From Pristionchus mayeri (lineage: Eukaryota > Nematoda > Chromadorea > Rhabditida > Neodiplogasteridae), in contig BTRK01000003.1 of assembly GCA_036245805.1 (NCBI GenBank), positions 4,774,001 to 4,838,000 on the forward strand: DNA of 64,000 nt, written 5' to 3'. Each line of letters starts with the position of its first letter. Position 1 is the stretch's first letter. Positions 22,186-34,665 of the stretch are shown in pieces. Under the pieces are notes generated by a model. The model did no database searches. It saw only the letters and a list, made by a program, of their open reading frames with translations, and was not told the origin of the DNA. A program made the position numbers and the translations under genes.

Positions 22186-23459
22186 CTTAAAAAAATAATT
22201 TTTGAATGCAAGCGATCAAGGTGCGCTTTAGCCAAAAATTAAAGTGGTAATTTCAAGAGGACAGGGTGGGGTACATCATTTTAGAACTGTTCATTTTAGA
22301 ACTCTTTGTATATGAACTCAGTGATGAATTTTTAACACTTTTCACCCTATGTATAGTTCAAAAAAAGACAAACTAAGTGATACACGCCGAGAAGGTAGCA
22401 ACATTGAAAACAGCAAGAATCACGCGAACGGAAGCAACGTAAACTTTATGAAAGCAACCAAGAATAGCACACTAAGTTCATTCAACTCCGCACGCTCTCC
22501 CTTTACCACCGCTTATGTAGTATTTTTCTTTCCTTTTTACTCCCAACTCGCGGTTAACCTTGAGAGGGGTCGATGTTTGCGCGATAGAGTTCGAGAACTG
22601 ATACCACGCTCTCTTCATTCAACACACCTTCTCGCTGTTCCACAGGTCGAGGGAGTATGCCAAATGCCAAGACGGCAACCCGAATTAGGAACTCTCTAGC
22701 GCAAGATGGTGTAGAACTGGCAGTGTTTTTCGATTCGACCGAATGACACTGAATCGACGAGAGTGACAGAAAGTCAGAGTAATTGGTCGTTCGTCGATAT
22801 ATTTTCCCAGTCGATTTTGTTCTTGGAAAATAGTAAATGTGAGCGGATAGAGAATTGTGGTATTGTTTGTCGACCATACACCACTGTTCATTTTCATCTC
22901 TTCTCGCATGGTGTTCGCCATTAAACTCACATCAGCACTTTAGCATTCGTTCTTTGCCCTTTGCCCTTCTATCCGATTCTCTTGTCGAGCATTACAAAGT
23001 AAACGGCTAAATCAACGACATGTGTTTAGATTGATCCGCGGAATGAATGAACACGAACGATTCCCATTGTATCCTCATTCCCCATGGTCTCTCTCCGTCT
23101 ATGGCATATGTGAGAACAGTGTAATGAAGGAGAGAGAGAGGGGAAGATTGATCTAAAGAAAGGAGAGCGTTAGGGTGAAAGAGGACAGAACACTGGTGTC
23201 TCTGTTCTCACTCTAGCATGTGGCACTGAGTCATTGCTCAATGTAAACGAATTCCTTCCCGAATTGATCCTTGATCACCGGGATGTGCGGATATATTCAC
23301 CGCCAAAATGTAACTAATATGAAAAATCATGTGATGTTGATCAAACCATAGCATTGTGATGACCAAACTAACTCTCTTCCGAAACGATTCAGATAAATTA
23401 TTCTCTGGGTGAATCTAATACTTCGGTATTCGAGTCCTAAGTGTTCTACACTGCGATTT
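22186..23459. other. FAR C upstream region, no clear gene
   Basis: About 22587-22645 is a partial copy of the GTTCGAGAA hairpin family. Short purine-rich tracts occur at 23120-23165. No signal-peptide exon could be recognised for FAR C. Confidence 0.4.
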
Positions 23460-23690
23460 TTCAGATTGTACATCCCGTCTTCGAGACTGTGCTCGCGGGA
23501 GAACACTGCTAGGCCAGTGTCAATTTGGGCAGATTCAGTCCGGAGTGCCCACCTTTCGCCAGACCTATTTACATGCGTGATCTAGTCACGACTACCAATT
23601 CCCCGTCCTCAATGGGAAGGCGCCTAGGTGAGGCGGATACGGTGTCACGGCCGGGAATAGAACCCGTGTTTATCATTTATAATTTATAAG
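23460..23690 (-). repeat. Possible tRNA-derived SINE-like sequence
   Basis: On the minus strand, CGGGTTCTATTCCCGGCC (about 23650-23668) resembles a Pol III B box within a stem-forming T arm. A clear A box and poly(A) or repeat tail were not identified, so the call is weak. It sits just past the FAR D stop. Confidence 0.35.
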
Positions 23691-23705
23691 ACGAGCTTAA
23701 ATAAT

Positions 23706-24680
23706 TTAGATTGCTGCCGCGCTATCGTGTAACGCCATCGCAATGAACGGGAGTTGCTTATCGAGGTCGGCCTTGGCATCATCGGAGAGCGCCTTGTACA
23801 TCGACGGCGCGGCAAGATCCTTAACAGCAAACGTTTTCTAGGTTAAGGATAAGGACGACACTAAGGATAATGCTTAACCGAAGTGTTTATGCGGTAGGTG
23901 TTTACCTTGGCCCTGGCATCAATTCGCAAGGACGGCCTTCCCACGACCAAGTCGGCCTGGATCTGCCGAGCGCCTCCGAGGAACTACAATAATTAAACTT
24001 GTTGCAGGTATCATTAGGCGTTTGTCAAGGTCGTTTAGGTTAATTTCGTTCAGGTTAAGGTCGTTTAGGTTAAGGTTGTTTAGGATCATTAAGGTTCACC
24101 TCCTCAGCGAAGGCCTTCGCCTCAGCTCCGAGTGCGTCAACCTTCTTCTGATAGTGGACGTAGATCCTCTCTGCCTTCTCGTGGAGAGAAGATGACATCT
24201 CTTTGAGCCTATCCATTGCCTTAAAGTTACCCATTACCTTACATTTTTTTGAATTTCCGCGCGTCCTTGATCAAGCCCGCTCTCCTGTTTTTGCACACTC
24301 TCTCACTCCTTTTGACTTGATCCGACACGCAGAGATACAAATAATTGAATGAACGTTGGGTAACTTTAACTAGATCTACATAAGCTTAAAGTTAGGAACC
24401 AATCTTAGGATCTTAGGGAAGAGCGAGGAAGGGGCTAAGTTCAAGTAACTAGCCTCTTGGGTCGTTGTGTAGTTGTCGTAATTCTCGTTGAACTCCTCAA
24501 GGACCTTCTTGTCATCCTCAGTGATATCCGAGAAGTACTCCTGGAGAGGGGTCATGACTGAAATTATTAAGGCTTGGGAGTGTTTAAAAACCAGACCTGA
24601 ATCAGAGAGGAATCTCGGAGGAATCTAATATAATAGCTATCACAATTATTGCTAGGAGATGTGGACTCCAAGAAATTGGA
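23706..24680 (-). CDS. FAR locus D, FAR-like protein with decayed signal exon
   Basis: Exons 24454-24557, 24100-24219, 23906-23983 and 23706-23819 are in phase and give MTPLQEYFSDITEDDKKVL, MDRLKEMSSSLHEKAERIYV, FLGGARQIQADLVVGR and KALSDDAKADLDKQLPF. From Met at 24555 the protein has 137 residues and no signal. Upstream, 24591-24680 resembles FAR exon 1 (SWSPHLLAIIVIAIILDSSEIPL), but it lacks ATG at the expected place and ends with TGA before the donor, so exon 1 is decayed. Intron 2 starts GC (24453), as in C, its closest relative. The gene may be cytosolic or dying. Confidence 0.65.
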
Positions 24681-24724
24681 AAGGAAGGAGAAAGAAGGAG
24701 CCAATTCCTAATGATGGGGTTGGG

Positions 24725-24775
24725 AGGACGGGAAAGCTGTGAGAGCGGATGCCTCACTGAACGGAGAGTCGCATT
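24725..24775 (-). promoter_or_regulatory. FAR D start-site-like element
   Basis: GTTCAGTGAGGCATCCG on the minus strand (about 24750-24766) resembles GTTCAGTCAGGCATCAG upstream of FAR B. No TATA box is visible here, unlike A, B and F. Confidence 0.35.
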
Positions 24776-24812
24776 ACGCTGGGAGCGAGAAGAGAGAACT
24801 CGGAGAGAGTGC

Positions 24813-26039
24813 TTAAGAGACATTCCACGAGAAAACGTACATTCTGGGAGGGGTTGACGGATGAGATTTTTGCAACCCCGTTCAACTTTTCGCTGGTGAA
24901 GTTCTCATACCGAGTACTGATATTTGGCCCAATATGAAGGGTCATGGTGCACATTCCGAGAAATGCCAGACCGGGTCCAAAAAAAGTCGACATTTTAAAA
25001 TTTCAAAAAAGTTCGATATTATGGAAGCCCTGCGATTAAGAGAAAAGGTCGAAAACTGCGATTTTCTTCTAAAATCGGAATTTACAAAAAAAATTGTTCG
25101 GCGTCGACTTTTCTAACCTAGAAATTCGGATTCCGCGTGCAATTCTGCATCTGGTGCCAAATTTTTGTCAAAAAAGAAGAGGACACTCGATTACTGCAGT
25201 GAATAGCTCCCTTCACATATCGATTAGTGAGTGGCATAGAATTGTAGATAATTATGAGCTGAACATTTTATCTGTTGAAAGTGAGCTTATATCTTTTCAT
25301 ATACGTGAGCTACAGCGCCTAGAAGTTGATAGAAACGGGCTACCTGGCTACAATTCCCCAGAGAGCGCGCGCTCTAACCGTCTGTCGCTCTCGCCGCCTG
25401 ACCTCCCTCTCCCCCACCCTCCATTTAGCGCTCCCTCGCGTGCCTCCATCGCCGTTTTTGACGAGTTCTACGCGGTGTAGCTCACGTCTATGGAAAGATA
25501 GAAGCTCACTTTCAACAGATAAAATGTTCAGCTCATAATTATCTACAATTCTATGCCACTCACTAAGCGATATGTGAAGGGAGCTCTGGATCGACATTCA
25601 AGTATGCCTCACAGTATTCACTGCAGTAATCGAGTGTCCTCTTCTTTTTTGACGAAAATTTGGCACCAGATGCAGAATTGCACGCGGAATCCGAATTTCT
25701 AGGTTAGAAAAGTCGACGCCGAACAAACTTTTTTTGTAAATTCCGATTTTAGACGAAAATCGCATCTTTTCTCATAATAGCAGGGTTTCAAAATTATCTT
25801 TTTCGCTCTTTTCATCGGAAAATACTCCAGAAAAACCTATAATATCGAACTTTTTTGAAATTTTAAAATGTCGACTTTTTTTGGACCCGGTCTGGAATTT
25901 CTCGGAAAGTGCACAATGGACCTTAATATTGGGCCAAATATCAGCACTCGGTATGAGAACTTCACCAGCAAAAAGTTGAACGGGGTTGCAAAAATCTCAT
26001 CCGTGGAGTTGCCACGTTTTCTCGTGGAATGTCTCTTAA
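24813..26039. repeat. 1.2-kb foldback element 2
   Basis: Arms about 24817-25360 and 25480-26035 are inverted copies. The ends GAGACATTCCACGAGAAAACG are bounded by TTAA on both sides (24813-24816 and 26036-26039), the target site of piggyBac-type elements. The central part (about 25235-25545) is the reverse complement of the centre of foldback 1 although the outer arms differ. Mirror open frames inside are not genes. Confidence 0.88.
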
Positions 26040-26596
26040 AGGTTTGAGAATAATGTGGCTCAGACTCTTCTAGCAGCAAGAGAAAACGAGCATTGAAGAG
26101 AGAGGTAGAGAATCAGGGGAAGTGATCGTGCCGGGCAACACACGTGTTTTGACCCAAGCAGAGAGAGAGAAGATAGAGCACGAAGGGTGAAACTCAATGC
26201 ATGGCCAATGTCACACAACTAATGAATCACTTTCTCCCCACTCCGCAGGTCAAGACAATGCGATGTGGTGTCAGTTCGCAGGAAATTAAAATGGAAATGA
26301 GAAGTATTTGAATTGCCGCAATTTCCGCAAACCCTCCGTTCTACGTGGAGATAGAGACTTGAAATTTGGTTTTAAATGTTGTCTGACCCTCTGTAAATTA
26401 TAAACCAAAATTAACTAAAAACAGTTTGAAAACCAACCTGCTTGCTACTAAAAATTTGCTTGCTACTAAATGATGTAAGCAAAAAAAATTACGAACCGAT
26501 CTTTGTCCTTCTCTCCGATGATGTTGCAGATCATTACAAAGTGAACTACTAGATCAACTACATGTGGTTATATTGCTATGTGGAATGGATGAGCAC

Positions 26597-26698
26597 TAGA
26601 GTTCGAGAAACAATACCACGATCTCTTGATTCTACACACTCTCTAAATCGATGGAGCGGCGAGAATGAAGAGAGCGTTGTATCGTTTCTCGAACTCTA
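26597..26698. mobile_element. hAT-type hairpin MITE, family 3 copy 1
   Basis: TAGAGTTCGAGAAACAATAC and its complement bound the element. Flanks ATGAGCAC and ATGAACAA could be an aged 8-bp target duplication. Confidence 0.65.
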
Positions 26699-26738
26699 AT
26701 GAACAAGAACGATCCTTCATGTTCTTTTCACTCCACAT

Positions 26739-26850
26739 TAGAGTTCGTAATTCGGGTCACCGTCTCTTCATTTTAAACACTTCCTCGACCGGTGGAACGA
26801 CGAGAGAGTGTGCAGAATAAAGAGATCGTGGTTTAATTTCTCGAACTCTA
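26739..26850. mobile_element. hAT-type hairpin MITE, family 3 copy 2
   Basis: The ends TAGAGTTCG and CGAACTCTA are flanked by an exact 8-bp duplicate CTCCACAT (26731-26738 and 26851-26858). Degenerate family members occur near 18430, 22590 and 56220. Confidence 0.85.
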
Positions 26851-27257
26851 CTCCACATGGTCTCTCGCATTCGTTCTCCGACCAGTGAGAAGTGTAACGA
26901 GAGGAGAATGGGAAGAGAGGAAGAGCATTAGAGAGACAGAGAAAGAGAGAAAAGTGGTGTATCTGTTCTTCATCAAGCTTCGATGAGTCATCGATCAATG
27001 CAAAACGAATCGTTGCCCAAAATGATTTTTGATCTTTTGTTGCTGGAAAAGGCAAAGTAGTATCAGATAAAGCAAACATGTGTTGTTGCTAACGAGGTAT
27101 GACAAAGGACTCAATCGTTCAATAGAACTATTATATTCACCAAGGTGATTTGAAGAGAAATGCATTGCTCAGCGTGCTAGAGCCAAGATTGCCGCTGAGG
27201 TCTCTCTATTTTCCTCACAGTAATTTTTATTCGAATTGAGTGTTCACGTATTTGTGC

Positions 27258-29860
27258 TCATATTCCCACAACAGGAAGCGATCGGGCACGTCTCCTTTTC
27301 GTATCCTTACGGTTCCAAGTCCGGATAGTCTCCATAAACATGGATACGTATCTGCAAATGTAAAACTAATAACTGAACGCTCAATTGTAAATCCTTCAAT
27401 TATTGAAACTAGAAAAAGTTTATGCACACAAAGAGGTACGCTAATGAATTCATGAGTAAATTCGACGGTTTTGTACTAGCGCACGACCTTTTGTTTAAAC
27501 ATTGGTTTTTTCGCTTCATATTTGACTTATAGTTTACTTACTGTTTATTTCCAAACATGAAAATGAGGGAAGCGATTGGCGAGACGAATGTCATGCAAGT
27601 CTCGCTTAGCAGAACTAATTCTGAAATTTTCTATCACATTACTGTAAAAATAACAATTTCAAGTCCAGTAAGCGAAAGTGCAAACTTCCCCGGTGTTTTT
27701 GCCGAAGTAAATATACGAAAATTGACCAGAACATAATGAGGTAACATTAAATAAGCACATTGTAAATTTAGCTCGCTTCTGTAATTTCGACTGGCTCACT
27801 CTCAGTTTGGACTGATACATCCATGCCGATGGTTGCTACCATAACACATAAAGGCATCGTCCCGAGGCAGAAAGCAACGACCATCTGAAGAGATGTACCA
27901 ATTGGTATTTGCAAGAACGACACACTTTAAACGTTTAAAATGTTACAAAGAGCCATACACTTTTTTTGAACACAATTTTCGTCGTTTTTTACTAAATTCA
28001 TACAATTTGGCTATTTCACGGAACACAAGTATTGTAAAATTAATGAATGTCGAAGGCTCAATAAATTGTGATTACATTTTACCTGTATCATTATCACAAT
28101 GCTGTTTTTGATCTTGGCTCGGTAAACTTCCCGTGCATGATTGCTCATTTTCACGATGTTCGCGCTAAACAATTAATTTAATTACGAACTCGCCATTTTG
28201 AATTATAAAATGCTTGAAATACTTATTATGGAAAAAATATCGTTATTATGATACAATAGCGAGACTGACCTAGCTTCAATCGCCCCTATAAATAAGGTTC
28301 TCAATTTTCTTACTTCAAGATTTTGTGAAGCACAAGTACGAAAAGTAGCGCTGTTATCGAGCCAAACACGATAATATTTCCGAGCATCCAGTAAATATTC
28401 CAATGCATTAGAGCGATCCTGGATCTAAATGACGAATAATTCGGGGTGATTATATGCGAAAAAAAAGAAATTACGGGTCGCAACCATTGGTCACTCCATA
28501 TATCTTCCCATCGACTGCCCAGTCAAGTTGCAGGGACTGAATGTTGTTTTTGTTTTTGTCTTCATATTTTTGTCTTGGTTTGCATGTTGTTGTTTTTACT
28601 GTTCTTACTCTGACTATGTCTTCTTGAATCGCGTCTGGAGTGTCCATAAATGCGAATAGTATCGGGATGATGTGCAAAGATGTGAAAATGCAGATGTAGA
28701 ACGCTGTAATCTGCGCATATGGTTTCAAAATATGTAACTATTGATACGGCGAATACTAAAGGTAATTTCGCACTGAAAATTTTTTGCACTCGAATCAGAA
28801 AAAAAATGAAATTCATGGTATCTATGCAAATACAACTGTACCTAGTCTGTGCTCAAATTTGAGCTTCAGTTTTGACCAAGGATGAAGCAGCGTTTGGAAC
28901 CGAGCAAACAGCAGGTAAATGAACGAAGCACAGAGCAGGACAATCGTAATGAGGAGAAATGTCTGCAATTAAAACAAATGACCAATCGTCCGACTCTCTT
29001 CAGTTTGCACGCTCTCTCTCCGGTCAGAGAGAGGAGAGAGCGTGCAAACTGATGAGAGTCAGACCATTGCTCAAACAAATGTAATGCTCTTTTTTAGCCT
29101 ATGTTTTCGGCTGCTAACCGACTAAGGAATATCAGAAATTAAGATACGTACACAAGAATTACGGCACTATGTCGGATGAAAACGATGACGTCATGCCGTC
29201 TTTGAGATATCTTTGACGTCGTGACGTCATCGTTCTCATCCGACTTATTACCAGCATTACAAACTCTACTCACCAATGAATAGTGGAAGCGGACGCCCAA
29301 CGTGCACAGGATTCCGGTGCAGAAGCCTCCACCTGAAATAAGAAGGGTTGTTGGGTATTGAGCATAGTTTGGGGTAGGTGTCGAGTAAGAAATGGATCAC
29401 CCCTGAAGTATTTTTCGTACACAAAAGACGTAAAGAATTACCAAAAAGTCCAAAAAGTGAGACCAAATATTTTTTCAGGGTAGAAGAACGAGATTGACTC
29501 TTACCAACGAATGGGTAGATAAACGGTACAAATAGAATACAGTAGTGAACATTGTCGAGGAACGCCGAAATCTAAAGCTTTTTGAGTTCAAAATTCGACT
29601 AATATAGAGCTTGGATGAATTTTGTGTCGTTATCGTGCGCTTATTTGAAAATTTTATCTTTTAAAATACGGAAGTATCATTACCTGAACTAGCAACAAAG
29701 CTATCCGGACTTCTGGTGTTATAAACGAGCTTTTTCGTATGAGTAAGTAGAAAGTTAGCAGTGACAAGGGCGTCGATACTACTCCAATTGAAAAGAAAAG
29801 CTTTGTGATAAAGTCTTCTGAACTCTCATCTAATTCGGTGTAGAAGCGACTTCTGTTCAT
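27258..29860 (-). CDS. Serpentine chemoreceptor, srh-like (class H), 7TM GPCR
   Basis: Eleven exons (29684-29860, 29505-29571, 29274-29332, 28837-28962, 28609-28737, 28475-28536, 28314-28424, 28083-28164, 27800-27884, 27542-27620, 27258-27351) total 1071 nt, 356 residues, with all phases agreeing. TTCAATTCAG just before the ATG fits cis- or trans-splicing. TM1 is FFSIGVVSTPLSLLTFYLL, typical of srh/sri; then FCTGILCTLGV, TM3 LLITIVLLCASFIYLLF, TM4 ITAFYICIFTSLHIIPIL, TM5 IIVFGSITALLFVLVL, the loop KMSNHAREVY, TM6 IVIMIQMVVAFCLG and TM7 TCMTFVSPIASLIFMFGNK. The role in odour or taste sensing is inferred from family. One donor (GTTGTA, end of exon 4) is weak; exon 9 could also read through to an early stop. 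Hairpin MITEs lie in two introns. Confidence 0.8.
28983..29072. repeat. Hairpin MITE, family 2 copy 4
   Basis: It has the same stem CTCTTCAGTTTGCACGC as the three copies at 20.2-20.8 kb, here inside an intron of the srh-like gene. Confidence 0.75.
29168..29248. repeat. Hairpin MITE, family 4 copy 1
   Basis: TCGGATGAAAACGATGACGTC folds onto GACGTCATCGTTCTCATCCGA. A relative lies at 52033-52123 and a longer one at 58455-58640. Confidence 0.75.
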
Positions 29861-30452
29861 AGATATCTGAATTGAAGATCTTTGCGCTATCTCACCTAAC
29901 ATACGAACGGGCGAGAACAAACAGGGTAATTCTTGCAGAGCACCGCAAAGTATAATTTCGAAAATCCGACAGAAAAAAAAATGTGTTGAAGGGTTTCATG
30001 CTGCCAGACATTTGAATCATCTGCCCCGTATTTCTCTGTCCGCCCACGGAAGTGGGGTGCAGCAGCAAAGTGGCATGTGTACCATGTAATTTGGACATCT
30101 GAACCGATGGGAAAGAAGGTTTTCGGACAACGTTCATGAACATGAGGGTTTCAGGATCCAAATTATGTTGATGAACCTATTTTTTTAAACATGAGATACG
30201 TACTTTCTCTTGTTTATTTCCCATAATTTGAAAATGCATTGTAGCGTTTTCCTAATGTTTTTTGGTAATCCATAAATTCACGCTTTCTAAGAAATGTCAT
30301 GCTTTCCGTCGCTTCCTAGTGCCCGAATTAGAGAACACAGCGAATCCTAAGCGTGCATTTCAATGCATTGACTTCAACGGGAACCGTTTATTGCACGATA
30401 CATAGTTAAGTTCATGACAAATATAGCAAGGCAAGGGGAAATATAGCACAGC
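29861..30452. other. Intergenic between srh-like gene and FAR E
   Basis: No gene is seen. AATAAA for FAR E (minus, 30387-30392) lies about 60 bp past its stop. Confidence 0.5.
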
Positions 30453-33269
30453 TTAGTCGTCGCCCTGAAGCAGCTGCTGGACCTTTTCGTTCTTAAAGAG
30501 GGTTGCAGTGTTGGGGAACTGCTGCTCGAGGTCGTCCTTGGCTTCAGCGGAGAGAGCCTTGTACTTAGCGATGATGGCGACGGCCTTAAAAATTAATATG
30601 GAATATTACTATGTATGCTTAAAAATTAATAATTAATATGCTAAGGTCAATTATTATTATATTGCGTACTGCAAATCTAGACATCTCTCGCAGTGCGCCG
30701 CAACGAAAAACCGACATTTTCTACACAAAACATGACGTTGACCCAATTTCAAAATGTATACCTGGGTCTTGAGCGTTTCTTCAAAAAACCCAGTGGTAGA
30801 ACATTTGTGGGGGCGTTTCGCCAATTGCGAACTGCCCCGAGGATCTGCAACAATTGGCTTCTTAAGAGATCTGATCTTAAGGTTAATGTCATTCCGGACC
30901 AGTGCTGTCCACGCCGCCGGCGACCTCGCTACCATGAACCCCGGTCATGGATTTTTTGGCAGGTGGTGGAGAAACCTCAGTATTGCAAGACAAGTCCAAG
31001 CTGACATAACCTTCATCTTCTAGAGTAATCCAACTTGTATTTGTCGGCTACCGTAACCCATTCTACCGTAATCTGAGTACTGTACGCATACCAAAAAGTG
31101 GAAAAACAATCGGTAGATGGCGGGCAAGGATCGGAAAACATTCACTGTCCTACAGTATTCTGGTTACAGTAACCCAAATATAGTACCCTCAATAGTTATC
31201 GTGAACTGACTTAATTTTGAAAATTGTATTTAACAATTAGTTCCTTGTTCCTACATCATCGGCTTCAACTGAACTTAAAAAATTGAATTACCGTAACCCA
31301 AACTACCGTAATCGGGATACGGTAGCCACACCAAATTGTGCAAATCAAGACAAAAAATACATATTTGAAGCGGTACCGTATCCTGGTTACTGTAGTTTGT
31401 CATGGGGTAATTAAAATTTTGCATTTCCAGTCGAAGTCGATTTCGAAGAAACAAAAAAACTATTTTTAAAAATCAGTCCATGATGGCAATGATAGCTAGC
31501 GAGGGTACTGTAGTCAGGTCACTGTAACCATGCTACGGTACGACAATCGGGCTTTTTCACCCCTTACCCGCCGTTCACGGACTATTTTTCCACATTTTTA
31601 TGTGAGTACAGTACTCAGATTATGGTAGTTTGGGTTACGGTAGCCGACAAATATAAGTTGAGTCAATGTAGATGATGAAGGTTGTGGTACCTTGGGTTGA
31701 TCTGTATTCACCAAGTTTTCCCCACCACCTGCCAAAAAAACCATGACCCGGGGTTCATGGTCGAGCACTACTTGGAGCAACCATGAATAGGGGGTCATTT
31801 TTTTTGGAGGGTGGTGGAGAAAACTTGGTGAAGACAGATCCACCCAAGGTACCACAACCTTCATCATCTACATTGACTCAACTTATATTTATCGGCTAGC
31901 GTAACCCAAACTACCGTAATCTGAGTACCGTACTCACACAAAAATGTGGAAAAATAGACCGTGAGCGGCGGGTAAGGGATGAAAAAGCCCGATTGTCGTA
32001 CCGTAGCATGGTTACAGTGACCTGACTACAGTACCCTTGCTAGCTATCATTGCCATCATGGACTGATTTTTAAATATTTTTTATAAAAAAAATATTTTTT
32101 TTATTTCTTCGAAATCGAGTTCGACTGGAAATGCAAATTTTAATAACCCTATGACAAACTACAGTAACCAGGATACGGTACCGCTTCAAATATGTATTTT
32201 TTATCTTGATTTGCACAATTTGGTGTGGCTACCGTATCCCGATTACGGTAGTTTGGGTTACGGTAATTCAATTTTTTAAGTTCAGTTGAAGCCGATGATG
32301 TAGGAACAAGGAACTAATTGTTAAATACAATTTTCAAAATTAAGTCAGTTCACGATAGCTATTGAGGGTACTGTATTTGGGTTACTGTAACCAGAATACT
32401 GTAGGACAGTGAATGTTTTCCGATCCTTGCCCGCCATCTACCGATTGTTTTTCCACTTTTTGGTATGCGTACAGTACTCAGATTACGGTAGAATGGGTTA
32501 CGGTAGCCGACAAATACAAGTTGGATTACTCTAGAAGATGAAGGTTATGGCATCTTGGACTTGTCTTGCAATACTGAGGTTTCCCCACCATCTGCCAAAA
32601 AATCCATGACCCGGGGTTCATGGTTGCGAGGTCGCCGCCACTGCTGGACAGCTATGTTCCGGACTAAGCTTAAGGATCGGAGACAAGGAGAGGATTAAGG
32701 TCATTATTGATTTTTTTCTCACCTCCTCAATAAAGGCCCTAGCCTCATGAGGCCTCAGCTCCGAGACGGTCAACCCTCTCTTGAAGGAATTTGTGGAAGT
32801 TAACAGCCTTCTCCTGGAGCGCGGGAGACCCGCCCATCGTTATGAGCGTATCGAGTACCTAAGGCCATCGTCGTTAAGATACTGCAGTTTGGCCATCAAT
32901 TTATCGTTACGGTCATTACTGTAGGCTGCCTAAAGGTAAGTGAAGCTACCAACATCCTGAGCACTTTTGTACTGCGGAGACTTGTTGACAAGCTCCTTGA
33001 GGACCTTCTTGTCTTGTTCTGTCAGATAAGTCAGGAACTCCTTGACACATGCGGGAACTACGTCTGTAAAGCCAACGGATAAGGCGCGATTCTGGTTACG
33101 GTTAATGTTAAGTTTAAGTATTAGGTTAAGGTTAAGTCGTAGTAAAGGCTAAGGATAACTTCTCTTCGTATTGGGCACCCTGGTACGCGGCGGGAACGTC
33201 AAAGATTGCGTCGAGGTCGTCGGCAAAAACGCACACGGCAGCGAGGGCTAGGAGGGTGATGAACCGCAT
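30453..33269 (-). pseudogene. FAR locus E, frameshifted FAR gene
   Basis: Exon 1 (33179-33269) encodes a signal, RFITLLALAAVCVFA, then DAIFDVPAAYQ. Exon 2 (32954-33063) gives VVPACVKEFLTYLTEQDKKV. Exon 3 (about 32721-32868) gives MGGSPALQEKAVNFHKFLQE but carries a 10-bp insertion near 32742-32756 (GAGGCCTCATGAGGC) that brings in stops. Exon 4 (from about 30846) keeps only ILGAVRNW before diverging. Exon 5 (30453-30592) gives KALSAEAKDDLEQQFPNTA and ends QGDD. The extra residues before SPAL and the DD end group E with F. A 1.8-kb foldback fills the intron between exons 3 and 4. One frameshift plus a damaged exon 4 mark it as a pseudogene. Confidence 0.75.
30892..32664. repeat. 1.8-kb foldback element 6
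   Basis: Arms about 30892-31760 and 31770-32664 are inverted copies (for example 31020-31080 against 32460-32530). Inside each arm, short blocks such as GGTTACGGTA / TACCGTAACC and CCATGAACCCCGGTCATGG recur, giving nested hairpins. It lies in an intron of FAR E. Confidence 0.9.
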
Positions 33270-34239
33270 ACCTGGAAATAATGCGATTTGGCCTAGGTGT
33301 GAATATGGCTCAGGAATAAGATAGAACAAGGAAATGAGTGGGGAAGTGAAGTCGAGCACCGGAGTGGAGAATGAGTTGCTCTAGCCTGCTTCAGTGAGAA
33401 TATTTTGGATTTAAATAGTCGGATACCTTATGGGCGGAGTCGAGAGAGATCACAAGAATCGGCTAAATATGAGTTTAAGATTCGATCATGCTCCTCCTCT
33501 CTACTCAACTTCTCAACACGACACGTTCTGTGATTTACAAAGGAATGACCGACATCCTGAACGGGGCAGGAAAATCCGAACCGACTCTGACAAACTAATT
33601 ACAACTAATAATCATTGTGCAGTGTGTATATTGGCATAATAAAGACTTCGGTTGTTCACTTAATTTTTTTAAAACCTAGAACGTATGTTCAACTTCCTTC
33701 TTTCCAAGTGGAAACCGTTCCACGTAAATTATCGAATCAAAATTTACTCTGGCATTTTTGGCAAAATTTTACGGAAAAAGATAATCTTACATATAAGCCA
33801 TCCATCCATCGAATAGCTGAAAATGAATATATGTCCTTGAACCCAACCTAAAGGTGGTTAACCGAAATCGTGACACAGGCTTATTTGTGTTGTTACTGTG
33901 TTCTTATGGGGCTGAATAGGACCATGCATTTTGAATTAAGTTGATATCTAATGTTTGGGCCAAGATATGACCCAAAATGTGGGTGAATTGAGCATAACGT
34001 GAAAGGCCCAAAAAGCGAGACGAGAGAAAGAGGGGCGGAGCCTATTTCTCCATTGTCTTTTCAATTCTCGAAACGATCGGGAAGGGCTTCGCCGAAGTCT
34101 GCAGAGGAAGAAACAGGGTGTTCTCGTATTTTGAGTGCTCTCTGGTCACCCGGGTGAGCGACGAGTGGAGAGAGCGGAGGGAGAGGGATGAGAGGACGCA
34201 GAAAGAGTTGCCAGCCCTGCGCGCTTCGAGTTCGAAGAA
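33270..34239. other. FAR E upstream region and intergenic, no gene
   Basis: A TATTTAAAT sequence (minus) near 33407-33416 lies about 140 bp upstream of the FAR E ATG and could be its core promoter. The remainder holds only non-coding short frames. Confidence 0.4.
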
Positions 34240-34540
34240 GCACAGTCTCCATTCGCAACCAAATCATTCGCTCAAAAAATGAATTTGGAAGCTCTTTTCA
34301 TCCTCTTTCGAATGAGCCTCCGTGACCCTGGAAATTCCTTTTCTGAGTATACGCGATTTGTAGTTTTCTAAGTCAAGTCGCTCTATAAAACTTGTATGCT
34401 GCTTAGAGATGGATTTTCACCTACTTAGAGATGGATTTTCAAGGGTCACGGAGGCTCATTCGAAAGTATATGTAAAGAGCCAAAATATTTTTTGATCGAG
34501 TGATTTGGTTGTGAATGAAGACTGTGCTTATCTTGTCTCG
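34240..34540. repeat. Short foldback near 34.4 kb
   Basis: 34243-34330 (GCACAGTCTCCATTCGCAAC ... GAGCCTCCGTGACCC) is inverted at about 34437-34533. The spacer contains a direct duplicate of TTAGAGATGGATTTTCA. Confidence 0.75.
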
Positions 34541-34665
34541 CTTTTGCGGGGAAAGTGTCAGAGCCGAGTGGGCGGAGTTTGCGGAGAATAAGCATAGATC
34601 AAATCAAGTTTTGCTACTTTAAATTTCGATTTATAATGTATTAATTATATGACGAGTTATTTGTT

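Larger units (their letters stand above)
26040..27257. other. Intergenic with hairpin MITEs, no gene
   Basis: Apart from the two hairpins listed separately, no coding exon or RNA gene was recognised. Short GA-rich tracts occur at 26920-26950. Confidence 0.4.

Noticed and set aside
30650..31870. Open frames on both strands in 30.7-31.9 kb as possible genes
   Set aside because: They lie in the FAR E pseudogene exon 4 region and foldback 6 arms and are explained by those.
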